Shown here piece after piece: positions 1 to 12,168 of a stretch of 64,000 bases of DNA. A program made the translations under genes and the position numbers. The number at the start of each line of letters is the position of its first letter. The stretch's first letter is position 1. Under the pieces are notes generated by a model that did no database searches, was not told the DNA's origin, and saw nothing but the letters and a program-made list of their open reading frames with translations. Origin of the DNA: Macquaria australasica. Its lineage: Eukaryota > Chordata > Actinopteri > Centrarchiformes > Percichthyidae. The stretch is from NCBI GenBank assembly GCA_005408345.1, contig SEMN01000630.1, forward strand, positions 1 through 64,000, read 5' to 3'.

Positions 1-2345
1 TAAGTATTGGACAAACTGAAATTTTGACCTGATGATGGCGCTAGATGAAATGTCAGGAGATCAATTCAATTCAATTCAGTTTTATTTATATAGCGCCATA
101 TCATAACAAAGTTATCTCAGGGCACTTTTTCGAATAGAGCAAGTCTAGACCGACTCTTTTATATTTACAGAGACCCAACAGTTCCCACCATGAGCAAGCA
201 CTATGCGACAGTGGCAAGGAAAAACTCCCTTTTAACAGGTAGAAACCTCGAGCAGAACCAGGCTCAAGGTGGGCGGTCATCTGCCTCGACCGGTTGGGTT
301 GAAGGGGGAAGGGGGGAGCGGGAGAGAGAGAGCAGGAGGAAAGAGAACATACAGCAGCTCAATACAGCATAGATATGGTAATGGCACTGATGTTAACACC
401 AACAGAAACAACACTAAGAGCAACATTATAATAGCAATACTAATAACAGCAACAACAGCAATAGCATCAGCTGGTGCAGAGCAGGAGCACGGGGGCAGCA
501 GGCGGCAGCAACCACAGACCCAGACCTCCATAGCTCCAGAGGCAGAAACACCTGCAGAAAGCAACAGAAGGGGAGGGAGAGAGAGAGAGGAGAGAAAGCA
601 CACAACTACGGGAAGAAGTTGAATTAATAACAAGCATTGATGGGATATGAGGGCGTACAGATGGAGAGGAAGAGGAGGAGAAAGGAGCTCAGTGATCATA
701 GGAAGTCCCCGGCAGTCTAGCCATAGCAGCATACAACTAAGGGGTGGTGGCTCTAGGGTCACCTGAGTCAGCCCGACTATAAGCTTTATCAAAGAGGAAA
801 GTCTTAAGCCTACTCTTAAATGTGAGGAGGTTGTCCGCCTCCCGTACACAAACTGGGATCTGGTTCCACAGGAGAGGAGCTTGATAGCTGAAGGCTCTGG
901 CTCCCATTCTACTTTTAGAGACTCTAGGAACCACAAGGAACCCTGCATTCTGGGAGCGCAGTGCTCTAGTGGGGTAATAGGGTACTATGAGCTCTTTAAG
1001 ATATGATGGTGCCTGACCATTTAGGGCTTTGAAGGTGAGGAGAAGGATTTTAAATTCTATTCTGGATTTTACAGGGAGCCAGTGTAGAGAAGCTAATATT
1101 GGAGAAATATGTTCTCTTTTTCTGGTTCTTGTCAGTAAACGTGCCGCAGCATTCTGGATCAGCTGGAGAGTCTTAAGGGATTTATTGGGGCAGCCTGATA
1201 ATAGAGAGTTGCAATAGTCCAGCCTAGACGTAACAAATGCATGGACTAGTTTTTCTGCATCTTTTTGAGATAGGATGTGCCTGATTTTTGCAATGTTACG
1301 TAAGTGAAAAAAGGCAGTTCTTGAAGTTTGTTTTATGTGGGAGTTAAAGGACATATCCTGATCAAAGATAACTCCAAGATTCCTTACGGTTTCGCTGGAG
1401 GCCAGGGCAATGCCATCTAGAGAAACTATATCTTTAGATAATGTGTTTCGAAGGTGTTCGGGCCAAGTACAATAACTTCGGTTTTGTCTGAGTTTAACAT
1501 CAGAAAATTGCAGGTCATCCAGGTTTTTATGTCCTTAAGGCATGCTTGAAGTTTAGCTAATTGATTGGTTTCATCTGGCTTGATCGATAAATACAATTGG
1601 GTATCATCTGCATAACAATGAAAATTTATGGAGTGCTTCCTAATAATATTGCCTAAAGGAAGCATATACAAGGTAAATAGAATTGGTCCAAGCAAAGAAC
1701 CTTGTGGAACTCCGTGACTAACTTTGGCGTGCATAGAGGATTCATCATTAACGTGTACAAACTGATATCGATCTGATAAATAGGATTTAAACCAGCTTAG
1801 TGCAGCTGGAGATCAAAGTTATTACAATTCATTCTCTGGTGACCATGAATGTGTGTACCAAATTTCACACCAATGCAACCTGATAGATAGAACCCGAGAT
1901 ATTTCAATTAGGAACTAAAACGTCAACTTCATGGTGGCACTAGAGGAAAAGTCAGAGAATCACCAAAGTCAGCAGGGTACATGTGCACCATGGATATCTG
2001 TACCCAATATTGTGCCAATCCATCAAGTAGATGTTGAAATGTAATAACAGCATAAGTGAAAACTTTTACCTGCTGATGGCGCAAGAAGAAAAGTCAGAGG
2101 CTCACCAAAGTCGTTAGAAAGTATCCTCTGGGGACCTTGAATATCTGTTGTAAATTTCATGTTGATCCATCATCCATCCAGTTGTTGTAATATTTCGAAT
2201 ACCAACCTCATGGTGGTACAGGAGGAAAAGTCAGGGGATCATCACAGTCAGTAGGATTCCTCCTCTGGGGACCATGAATGTCTGTTCAAAATATCACGGC
2301 TATCCATCCAATAATTGTCAAGATATTTCAGTCTGGACCAAAGTG
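1..2345. repeat. Degenerate tandem array, unit roughly 140 bp, split by a LINE
   Basis: Phrases such as 'catggtggcactagagg', 'aaaagtcagagaatcacc' and 'ctctggggacc' recur near 30-60, 1825-1960, 2070-2150 and 2210-2345, giving about four diverged units. The array is interrupted from about 65 to 1807 by an L2-clade LINE. Similar sequence is widespread in fish genomes as far as I remember; no coding capacity is visible. Confidence 0.7.
65..1807 (-). mobile_element. 5'-truncated L2-clade LINE with decayed reverse transcriptase
   Basis: Read on the minus strand, the element has reverse-transcriptase motifs GVPQGS (about 1710) and YADDTQLYLS (about 1610), then a C-terminal segment (737-1354) with LDYCNSLLSG and LHWLPV, which are hallmarks of L2-clade LINEs. 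The two blocks lie in different reading frames, so the coding region is broken. The endonuclease and front of the reverse transcriptase are missing. The 3' end is a non-coding region ending in a TGAATT-type repeat, seen here as 'ttcaattcaattcag' at 62-79. A 9-bp direct repeat, GGAGATCAA, at 56-64 and 1808-1816 fits a target-site duplication. Reading frames at 190-622 are purine-rich non-coding 3' sequence and not genes. Confidence 0.88.
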
Positions 2346-3684
2346 GAGGTGATATCCACCAATGCTAATATATTTCTCCCAAATTTTTAACTGTAATATC
2401 TACTGTCTAGAAATGTCTACACCATTCAGTCCTCCGCCATGTCTAGACTAACAACAGTCACTTGACTGGCCCATTCATTTGAGCTGGTGACGTTTAAGCT
2501 GGGAAGGTCCACTGATGGGAAATGGTGTTTGTTAAAGCCAATTTAAACAGGAAAATTAAATAAACTATTTTTTTAATTACCAACCCTATGAAGACAAATG
2601 GAGAGAACTACACAATATACTGTTGAGTAAGGTTATGTTGTCAGTCTGAGTTTTTAGTTCTCTGCATTATTGAATGTCATTGTATTAATTTCAATGTGAC
2701 TTTGAAAGAGCTTTTCTTACTACACACTCACATCTCACCTGCCCAACACAACCACTGTCCTTTTCTACCAGCCACTGAGAAGCTCCACTGGAGTAATTTG
2801 GGGTTAAGTGCCTTGCTGAAGGCACCTCTCCAGTTGTTATCATGGTGATTATTACTCTCTCACCTAGATTTTTCCTGCTGTTTGGGGGATAGAACCAACA
2901 ATATTTCATAGTCATATTGTACAAACATCCTAATCATTTCTCACAGGAAAGTACTTTTGAAAACTAAGAATGAATGACTTTAAAAGTTCCAAATGTCAAA
3001 TTCTATGCATTTGGATGTGCAATTTTTTAAAAATTCCTTTCTCAAGATGGTTAAGTGACTTTAAGTGAAACATTTGATTGTGAAGCTTTATCTCCTAATT
3101 ACATGAAAAACTACAAGATCAGCTCTGCTAATTATCTCATCCTTATGAGAAATACCTCATGACTACAAGATGCTAAGTTATAATTACAAGATACACCAAG
3201 TAATTTCTTCTGGATAACATTAAATACGTGGTGTCAGTGATCCTATCTCAGCATGGGCCATATACAGTAATGAGTTTTATCCAGACTCTTGTAATACTTC
3301 CTGAGTCACATCCTGCCTACAGTCCACTCAGGGTGTGATGAATACCATTAGAGCTATTTTAACCTTCATAACTCTCATGAGCTGCAGGCAGTGCTCAGTC
3401 ACTATGAGGAATGAAGTGTTTGCAGCAGAGGCATTAATTACTCTGTGACTTCAAGCCACAATCAGCAGCTATTCAATAAATGATCAGAGTGGGTGTTATG
3501 TAGAGTTTTATAGTCCAGGCAGTCACCTGAGATCAGAATGAAATGAGTCAAAGTTATTATCAGAGTTCTTTGTAAAACAGAAGAACATTTTGTTTCTGAC
3601 CAGCAATGTATGTCTGTCCTCTATCAACTCCAGTAGTAGTTTGACACCCAGCAGATTGGGTCAAAATTAATATGCAAGTTTAAA
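2346..3684. other. Intergenic stretch without a recognisable gene
   Basis: AT-rich sequence. Around 2740-2900 it resembles debris of an interspersed repeat (a phrase on the pattern 'ttaagtgccttgctgaagg'). No coding frame shows family motifs. Confidence 0.5.
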
Positions 3685-6322
3685 TTAAAGGAATACTTGG
3701 ACATTTTGGGCAATAGGCATATTCCCTCTCTTGCTGAGAGCTAGATTGATGCCACTCTCAGTTCTGTACAGATGTTACAGCCAGCCACCAGTTAGCTTAG
3801 CTTTGCACAAAGACTGAAAACGGGGAAACAGGCAGCTAGCCTGGCTCTGTCCAAAGGTAACAAAATTCACCTACCAGCACCTCTAAAACTTAAAACACAT
3901 TATATCTAATTTGTTTAATTCCGTAATTCTCTTTAATTTTGAAGTCACTGGCCTAGTCAAAAAATAGTCCAGCACATAACCCCCCATAAACCCATAACTT
4001 GCTGTTCATACATTTCGGGTTTTGTACAGTCTAAATAAATGGGATATCCATCCATCCATCCATTTTATTCCGCTTATCCAGGGCCGGGTCGCGGTGGCAG
4101 CAGGTTAAGCAGGGTTGTCCAGACGTCCCTCTCCCCGGCAACGCTTTCCAGCTCCTCCTGGGGTACCCCAAGGCGTTCCCAGGCCAGATGAGATATATAA
4201 TCCCTCCAGCGTGTTCTGGGTCTGCCCCAGGGCCTCCTACCAGTTGGACGTGCCCAGAAAACCTCCAAAGGGAGGCGTCCAGGAGGCATCCTAATCAGAT
4301 GCCCGAACCACATCAACTGGCTCCTTTCGATGCAAAGGAGCAGTGGCTCTACTCCGAGCTCCCTCCGGATGTCCGAGCTCCTTTCCCTATCTCTAAGGGA
4401 GAGCCCAGCCACCCTGCAGAGGAAACTCATTTCGGCCGCTTGTATCCGCGATCTCATTCTTTCGGTCACTACCCAAAGCTCATGACCATAGGTGAGGGTT
4501 GGAACGTAGATCGACTGGTAAATCGAAAGCTTTGCCTTCCGGCTCAGCTCCCTCTTCACCACCACGGTCCGGTACAACGCCCGCATTACTGCTGATGCTG
4601 CACCGATCTGCCTGTCCATCTCACGCTCCATCTTACCATCACTCGTGAACAAGACCCCGAGATACTTGAACTCCCCCATCTGGGGCAGTAACTCACCTCC
4701 AACCCAAAGAGGGCAGTCCACCGTTTTCCGGCTGAGAACCATGGCCTCGGACTTGGAGGTGCTGACTCTCATCCCAGCTGCTTCACACTCGGCTGCAAAC
4801 CGCCCCAGTGCATGCTGAAGGTCACAGCCCGATGAAGCCAACAGAACCACATCGTCCGCAAAGAGCAGAGATGCTAATCTGAGACCACCAAACCGGACAC
4901 TCTCCTCCCCCCGGCTGCACTTTGAAATCCTGGCCATGAATATCACAAACAGAATTGGTGACAAGGGGCAGCCCTGGCGGAGTCCAACACCCACTTGGAA
5001 CGTGTTTGACTTTGTGCCGAGAATGCGGACACAGCACTCACTTCGGTTATATAGGGACCGGATGGCTTGTAGCAGCGACCCCGGTACCCCATACTCCCGC
5101 AGTACCCCCCACAGGACCCCCCGGGGGACACGGTCGAAAGCCTTCTCCAAGTCGACAAAACACATGTAGACTGGATGGGCAAACTCCCATGAACCCCCAG
5201 CAGCCCTGCAAGAGTAAAGAGCTGGTCCACTGTGCCACGGCCAGGACGGAATCCGCATTGCTCCTCCTGGATCCGAGGTTCGACAATTGGTCGTAGTCTC
5301 CTTTCAAGCACCCTGGAATAAACTTTCCCGGGGAGGCTGAGCAGTGTGATACCACGGTAATTGGAGCACACCCTCCAGTCCCCCTTTTTGAAGACGGGAA
5401 CCACCACCCCGGTCTGCCACTCCACAGGCACTGTCCCTGACCTCCATGCGACACTGAAGAGGTGTGTCAGCCAAGACAGCCCAACAATGTCCAGAGCCTT
5501 CAGCATCTCAGGGCGAATCTCATCCACCCCTGGCGCCTTGCCACCAAGAAGCTCTTTGACTACCTTGGAGACTTCTGCCAGGGATATGGGTGAGTCTTCC
5601 CCCGAGTCTTCAAACTCTGCCTCCTCCACTGAGGACATGTTGGTCGGGTTGAGGAGTTCCTCAAAGTGCTCTTTCCACCGCTCGACAACATCCCCAGTCC
5701 GGGTTAGCAGCTCTCCTCCCCTGCCGAACACGGCCTGGGCCAAGCCCCGCTTTCCCTTCCTGAGTCGTCTAACAGTTTGCCAGAACTTCCTTGAGGCCAA
5801 CTGAAAGTCCTTCTCCATAGCCTCCCCAAACTCCTCCCACACCCGGGTTTTTGCTTTGGTGACCACCGAGGCCGCCGTCCTTCTGGCCTCCCGGTACCTG
5901 TCCGCTGCTTCAGGAGACGTCTGGGCTAGCCAAGCCCGAAAAGCCTTCTTCTTCAGCTTAACGGCTTCCTTCACCGCCGGTGTCCACCAGTGGGTTCTAA
6001 GGTTGCCGCCTCGACAGGCACCGATGACCTTCTGACCACAGCTCCTAGCGGCCGCCTCAGCAATGGAGGCTTTGAACATGGCCCACTCTGTTTCCATGTC
6101 CCCAACCTCCCCCGGGATGCGCGAGAAGTTCTTCCAGGATATGATGTGTTAATTAGGGAGCTTTATAGGTGCTGGCAGGAAGATTTATTTCAACTTTTTA
6201 CAGAGCCAAGCTAGCTGTTTCCCCCTGCTTTCAGTATTTATGTTAAGCTAAGCTAATTGGTTCCTGGTAGCTTCATTATTTGGCGATTCGTATTTCCCAA
6301 TATGTCAAACTATTCCTTTGAC
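3685..6322. mobile_element. TTAA-flanked inverted-repeat DNA element hosting a Rex3 LINE
   Basis: The left end reads AAAGGAATACTTGGACAT after TTAA (3685-3688). The right end, reverse-complemented, reads CAAAGGAATAGTTTGACAT (about 6304-6322). The ends are therefore imperfect terminal inverted repeats. The TTAA target suggests a piggyBac-type non-autonomous element; the right flank is TTGA, so the duplication is decayed on that side. Without the LINE insert (about 4041-6143) the element would be about 540 bp. Internal phrases such as 'cagctagcctggctctgtcc' are familiar from teleost MITEs. No transposase is visible. Confidence 0.72.
4041..6143 (-). mobile_element. Rex3 (RTE-clade) LINE, 5' truncated, one frameshift
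   Basis: Minus-strand reading frames 4943-6097 and 4074-5258 together cover most of a reverse transcriptase. Motifs are YMCFVDLEKAFDRV (about 5160), GLRQGCPLSP (about 4970) and LLFADDVVLLAS (about 4850), followed by the C-terminal GRPRTRWRD region near 4190. The two frames meet near 5200-5225, where a small indel breaks the frame. Sequences at about 4955-4980 and 5400-5420 correspond to the primer sites I remember as standard for Rex3 in fish. The 3' tail is a GGAT tandem, seen as ATCC repeats at 4046-4061. The endonuclease is absent. 'ggatat' on both sides is a possible short target duplication. Confidence 0.9.
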
Positions 6323-7320
6323 ACACAGCTCATTGTGTAATACCAATACTCTTCCTTGTACTTTTATGACACACATTGCTATGTCAAGTTTTACTGTGTT
6401 ACTCTTTGTCTCTTGGCTATTTTTTCGTCACGATGAAATGTTGTTTTGCACCAATAAAAAAAGAAAAACTTTTAAGGAAACACTACAATAAGGTAAATAC
6501 GTTTGGGAGTAATGGATCAGTAGAATCGAAATCAGGAGCTATTTGCTAACAAGTATTTCTTGATGACTATCTCTGAATCAAGTGTGTTACAAGAGAACCA
6601 ATCTCAGAACCCATCAGCTATCTTCTGATAATGATTTATCCTCTGGGGGCAGCCACCAATGAGATTGCATTTTGGCCAATGTGTCCCGCCTCTTTTGCTC
6701 TTCACACCTGCATGCAGCCAAAGCCCGCTCAAACGTGATTGGTCAATACTACTCGGATTACAAACGGACTAGAAGCAAAAACCAGAGCACTTGCAATAGT
6801 AAAATCGTGTCCCTTGCATACAGATTCTGCATTCATTTGCATTTAAAGAGATTACTAGAGAACAGGCTGCTCCTATGTTCTTGAACAAGTGCCTGGGAAT
6901 CTGCATACTGAACACTTTCCTATGAAAAGTTTCTGATTAAACCTTACTATTTTTGTGTCCCTTCAAGTGTTGCATCATACTGAGCTGTTGTGCAACTTTA
7001 CTTCATGATTACCTAACCTGGTGGTTCTCACGTGGTTATTTACAGAGACCCAACAATTCCCACCTTGAGCAGAACCAGGCTCTGGGTGTGCGGTCATCTG
7101 ACAGCCACGCTGTGTTGAGTGTAAGCCATACTTAAGGTGAGGACCCAGGTGTATACTGGGCTATAGGAAACACAATATGTGACCTAGAAGTAGTCTAAAA
7201 CTAATTTAGCGTACGTCCATTTATTTTCTAGAGTGTCTGTGCTGTTCATGGTCAGGATGGAGCCTCTCCCAGCATGCATTGAGCAAGAGGCAGCTTTCTG
7301 TCAAGGAAGGCCTTCGAGGC
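6323..7320. other. Intergenic, with an L2 3'-UTR fragment
   Basis: Mostly unique AT-rich sequence. 7041-7091 matches the 3' non-coding part of the L2 element at the start of the window ('acagagacccaacaattcc' onward), minus orientation. Nothing coding is supported. Confidence 0.5.
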
Positions 7321-7326
7321 AGATCT

Positions 7327-7755
7327 GCCACATGCCATCTAGGCAGCAGGGAGAGGACCCAAATGCAGACAGACAGGAGTAGTCCAAGGATTTATTAAAT
7401 GTAAACAACAAACTTACAGGTGACAAGAACATGGAACTCAGAGAAAACAGGAAAACTGAGAATCAGGCTGGAAGACTTGACATGAAACTGACAATCTGAC
7501 AACTAGGGAAACAGACAACAACAATGAACCGACGACGAACAAAGGAAAAGGACCGGTATATATTGAGGAGTACTAAACGAGGGAATCACAGGCAGGTGAG
7601 TAAGAAAACAGGTGAACCTAATCAAAACTGGTGGGAACAGAACAAAGACAGGAAATGAAAAAGCACACAAGGAAACAAGAACAGGGATTTCAAAATAAAA
7701 CAGGAAACAAGACCAAACAAGGGTCCAAACAAGAGTCCTTCGTGGACCATGACAC
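7327..7755 (-). mobile_element. Probable solo LTR
   Basis: Read on the minus strand the block starts TGTCATGGTCC and ends near ATGGCATGTGGCA. It contains a TATA-like 'caatatatac' (about 7558) followed downstream by 'taataaatcc' (about 7396), the order expected of U3 promoter, R and polyadenylation signal. A related partial block lies at 9515-9725. No flanking gag or pol and no clear target duplication is visible, so 'solo LTR' is an inference from structure. A non-LTR promoter-like element is an alternative. Confidence 0.45.
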
Positions 7756-7759
7756 TTTC

Positions 7760-8892
7760 ACCCTGGACAGGCTGTCTATCACAAGCTAACACATATGGAG
7801 CAGCAAACTTCACAAACTACACTCATTTACAGGCAATGAAGAGTTTTCAACCCAAGTAACTTGCATGTCTTTAAACTGTGGGAGGAAACTGGAGCACACA
7901 CACACACACAGACACAGATCCAATCCTAGACTGGTCTTGCTATGAGGCAACTGCACTAACCACTGAGCCGGTGTGTCAGATAGCTGTCAATAGCTGATTT
8001 CTCAATCTTCATACTTCAGTGATTGGCTTTAATATATTCTTTACACACTACAGTTTGAGTAATGTACTACTGTTGTAGTATCTCTGTAGTGCAGTGTCAG
8101 ATGGAGTTCACTCCTTTGCTCACGTGCCACATGAAAAGTAAAGGCTTTTGGTGCAGCGGCTGCTGTAACATATCAGTTTACTAATGTATTTATAAGGAAA
8201 TAAGAAGAGATAAATCTGTTCAGTCTGTCTCTCACATGGAAATGTATTTTTCATGAGTAAAAGGAAAGAAAAAAGTCTGCACATTTAGTGAACTTTGTTT
8301 ATGATCCATACACAGAATTTTAAAGGGCTGTTGTGTAGTTTTAGTTTGTTTTTGTTTTTTTGTTTGTTAATTTTGTCCCCATTTTGCCTTGGATTTTTAT
8401 TTACATCATCATTTTGCATTACGATTTTATGATGTAATGGTTACTTGTGTGGACCCCAGCAAGAGTAGATGCTACCTTGGTAGTGGCTAATGGGGATCCA
8501 AATAAATAAATGTATACACAGTGATCTGGGGCCAGGTATGGGTGACAGGATACCGTGAGAGTGGGAGGATGGGGGGTCAATAAGGCCCCACAGCTCATTT
8601 TTCCCATTGACCTCCTAGTGGGATAATGTGACCATGATGTTCCAAACTGCAAATATTCTGCAACACGTTTACATCTTTCCCGAGTTTCATGATGTAAGCT
8701 ATGGGCTAAACAACATGTTCTGCAGGAGTATAGGAACTGACAGAACTCGCAGTCAATCCACACTTGAATTCAACTTGTGTGCTCGTGTTTTTGATGAGGA
8801 ATGCTGAAAGAAACTCACTGGAACTGAGAAGTGCTGAAAACTCTTTTAGCTGGCGCACAAGTTGTTGACACGCAGGGACATTTCTTTGTTTT

Positions 8893-8895
<3 letters not shown>
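7760..8895. other. Intergenic, with LINE 3'-end debris
   Basis: 7860-7970 resembles the 'ttgcatgtctttaaactgtg' block of the 34028-34408 repeat. 8441-8508 has a LINE-tail look ('tggggatccaaataaataaa', plus orientation). The rest is unassigned. Confidence 0.45.
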
Positions 8896-8963
<68 letters not shown>

Positions 8964-8986
8964 TGAGAGAGTGAGTGAGTGAGTGA
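8896..8986. repeat. (GT)n microsatellite
   Basis: About 65 bp of uninterrupted GT dinucleotides followed by a GAGT-rich tail. Open frames of Thr-His repeats here are artefacts of the repeat. Confidence 0.98.
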
Positions 8987-9514
8987 AAGTGTTCATGAAG
9001 ACTAAGGTTTCCAACTCACAGGAGGACTGGTAGACAGAGACAGACAAATACAAATGCCATATTGGATTTTACATTACACTGGAGCTTGTATTTGTCTGCA
9101 AGTCACTCCCAGCTTTTGCACATTTCAAGCTGTTTGAATCAATGTAGCAGTAACATTTTTACATTTTAACACTGTCCATTTTATGTTCACATTCTTATTA
9201 CAAACAAATCATGAGGTGTAAAGATGAAGTCATGTAGACTGAAAACTAACCCTAATTGGACAGTTTTGGTGACCTGTCAGTCTGCAGCTTAAATGCTACA
9301 CTCGAGGGCAAAAATGTATTCTGGTGACAGCAAGTCATGCTGTACTTCACTGCTCCTTTTGGTTGTATTTATCTTTTTGTGTCACAAAGTGCTCACAAAG
9401 AAATCAGTGGTTATAAGAAATATTAGTCAAGACCAGAACTGGACCTCAACTGTCTTAAATAATGACAGACAGCTATAAACAAGAAGGAAAGGAGGTGTCT
9501 TGTACTCTAAGTGT

Positions 9515-9725
9515 TACGGTCTGCCATCTTGGCAACAGAGAGAGGACCCAAATGCAGACAGGCAGGAGTTGACGATGTCCAAAGGTTTATTCTCTAACAC
9601 AAAAACGCACAAAAATCCTCGTGACAGAAGGTAGGAGCACACACTCAGGGAATCAGAGGAACATGGCATGACGTGGAATAGAACACTGAAGACACATGGC
9701 AGGCAAACACAAACTAACATACAAT
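9515..9725 (-). mobile_element. Partial LTR-like element, relative of 7327-7755
   Basis: The first about 70 bp ('ctgccatcttggcaacag', then 'gaggacccaaatgcagacag') align with the left part of 7327-7755, including a 'tttattc' polyadenylation-like segment, after which the sequence diverges. It is truncated or a sister subfamily. Confidence 0.4.
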
Positions 9726-9944
9726 GACTCGACAGAGAACAAAGGGTATTGTTCATTTGATCTATTTTAGAGATGGTAACAAGAGGAAGAAAATGTTCCA
9801 AATATGGAAAACAAATCACTGCCTTATGTGCTGTCTCTCATAGACATCCCTCTGCCATTTGCTTTTCACAATTCACAGAAATCTCTGGACCTTGATCTGT
9901 TTTTCCAGGGTTAGGGCGTGCACAATGTAATCAAATCCGAAACA

Positions 9945-10580
9945 CAGAGCGATTGAAGATTTATGGAGCTCTTACAGGGTCATTCTGGTATTTTTAAACC
10001 TGGGCCTATTTTTACATATTGACTAATAGGTACAAAAAGCTTTGGAATTGGTCCAGTAGATTGCCTCAGCCAGCAGCCGCGAAACGGGCTGCAAAGGCTG
10101 AAACGTAATCCAAAGTGCATCCACTAAAAGTGCTTATTTTTGCCACTGACAGACTCAGACTGTTATTCTAAGTGTCTGACAGCATTATGGAAAGGATCCA
10201 TACAGAGACAGACCTTTTGTTAAAAAGTAAGATTTTTTTGTTTAACCAGAAACACCATCGTCTTCCTGCAACAACTCACCTCTCTCAAGATTTCAGAGCG
10301 AGACTTCTCCTTGAGCAAGACTTCTGTTTCTGGTTAAACAAAAGGGATCCTACTCTTTAACAAAATGGTCTGTCTCTGTAGGGATCCTGTAGCAAGGCTG
10401 TAAAGGTGGACAAGTGAGTAGACGAGTTTCTGTGTTCGGCGTGATGATGTTTAATGTCCCCGACAACCTCTGTAGTCTCATTTAGCCACTTGTTAGCAAC
10501 CGCCTTTTTTAAGACACGTAAAAGCTTCAAAATTCACCAGTGGAGTATTTACTGATGTATTTTATGTTGTAGAACAAAAC
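9945..10580. mobile_element. Non-autonomous DNA element with a long internal palindrome
   Basis: The segment contains arms 10194-10253 and 10325-10387 that are inverted copies of one another (GGATCC..ACAGAGACAGACC.. through to ..TTTAACCAGAAAC) around a 70-bp centre. Upstream phrases such as 'gccgcgaaacgggctgcaaa' are familiar to me from teleost interspersed repeats. No transposase is present. The outer limits are approximate. Confidence 0.55.
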
Positions 10581-10589
10581 GTGAAAATC

Positions 10590-11587
10590 TCTTAAGCTTG
10601 TGTTAACCACAGACCTTATTTCAGGCATCTAACCAAAAACCCATTCAAGAAACCCACTGACTTCCAGACGAGGAAACATGAAGAGCAAACATGCTGACTC
10701 ATTTCCAGGTTTTAGGACTCATTCCTGCAGCACTCTATTGAATTTACATTCATCAGATGACCAGACACACGACTCCAAATAATAGTAGTATCTGTTTCAG
10801 GACTACTGCAGCATCTATAAGCCACTTTAGACCAAGTTAAAGGTTTAACTGAAGAATAGACCCACACAATCAGATCAGGGACAGAAAGGATTTGAGTATG
10901 GTTTAATTGACCTCTTCTTTTGTTAAAATGGTTGAAATCACAACATCTTCTGCAATAGATTTGAGATAAATTAATTTGTTTTGTCACTTATGCAATCTGT
11001 AACAAGAATATGAAATTAGAAAATGAAAACAAAACAAATATTAATATTTACAACATCAGCTGGTAAATTGACCCAGTAAACTGTTGTACATTTGTGTACC
11101 CTTGTCTTTCCTCTGTGTCAAATAGCACTATAAACTCATCTAAAATGTCACACCAAACAGGCCTGAACAGATGCACTGGAGATAAAGCTCATTCAGCACT
11201 CCTGCACACAAACACCTACCAAGTCCAAAAAGTTTTATAACCACTAATGTGCTGAGGATTGACAAGCAAATCAGCGTGAGCTATAACTGTGGATTTATGT
11301 ACAGAAATCTTCACTTACACCCATTTCCTGTTCCTGTGAGCTCCCTCCAGTGCCTTATCATAGCTCCTGACTCATTACAAAATCTAGACTGGGAAAGGGT
11401 CATGCCCCTCCAGCCAATGCCTGCCTCACCTTGGTGATCTGATTGTCAGCATAGATCAACTTAATGGGTATTTGGCAGCACGTGTACATGATTCATCCAC
11501 ACAGGTGTTGTCTGGGAAGGTTACAGAGTGACACAGTGCAAGAGAGAGTGAGTGTGGGAAGGTAGAAATTTATGGTAAATGATGTGT
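10590..11587. other. Intergenic stretch, nothing recognised
   Basis: No coding frame with family motifs, no tRNA-like fold and no repeat boundary that I can support. Confidence 0.5.
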
Positions 11588-11645
<58 letters not shown>

Positions 11646-11660
11646 GTGTGTGTGTGTGTG
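11588..11660. repeat. (GT)n microsatellite
   Basis: About 70 bp of GT dinucleotides with one GC interruption at 11640-11641. Confidence 0.97.
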
Positions 11661-11931
11661 CAAGCGTGTGTGGGCAGAACGGAAGTCATACATCTCTTTG
11701 GGGCAGAGGTAATCTCATTGGTTGGGTTAAATAGCAGAAGCAGCTGCAATTTTTTCTGTCAACACTCATGAAGCCAAGCAAAAAAGACATGAGAATGGGA
11801 CTAGTTTGTTGATTTCTGTGGTTCTTTTTCCCATGTGGGAGATATCATAGCTGATATTCCTGACGCTCAAACTTGGAATTACAACCAGGAGGCTGACGTG
11901 AGCAGTTTTTCCTACTTGCCCGCTTGTAATA

Positions 11932-12136
11932 GGCCCTTTTCACAGCAGCCATTTTGACATGTCATTGCAGGGTAAACACAGGTGTAATTAATAACATGAA
12001 TTATGGCCCTGTTCCATTTAGGTAGGCCAGGGCCCTGGTATTGTGCATGCTGGCTCACTGGAATGGCTGTGACACACTAAATAGAATAGGACCATAATTA
12101 ATTTGATCTATTACACCTGTGTTTACCCTGTTATAA
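11932..12136. mobile_element. Fold-back MITE-like element
   Basis: CAGGGTAAACACAGGTGTAA at 11968 is repeated inverted at about 12109-12130. The inner sequence continues the pairing ('aattatggccctgttccatt' against 'aatagaataggaccataatt'), so nearly the whole 160 bp can form one imperfect hairpin. A shorter cousin is at 63340-63424. Class unknown. Confidence 0.55.
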
Positions 12137-12168
12137 CATACCCAGGCCAGACTCGAATTCATTCTCTG

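Noticed and set aside
277..948. Long minus-strand frame of 223 codons rich in Leu and Ser
   Set aside because: It overlaps the non-coding 3' region and the shifted coding tail of the L2 LINE and shows no family motif.
4188..4595. Plus-strand frames across 4188-5804
   Set aside because: Antisense shadows of the Rex3 reverse transcriptase.
8706..9053. Open frame with a Thr-His run
   Set aside because: Translation of the GT microsatellite.
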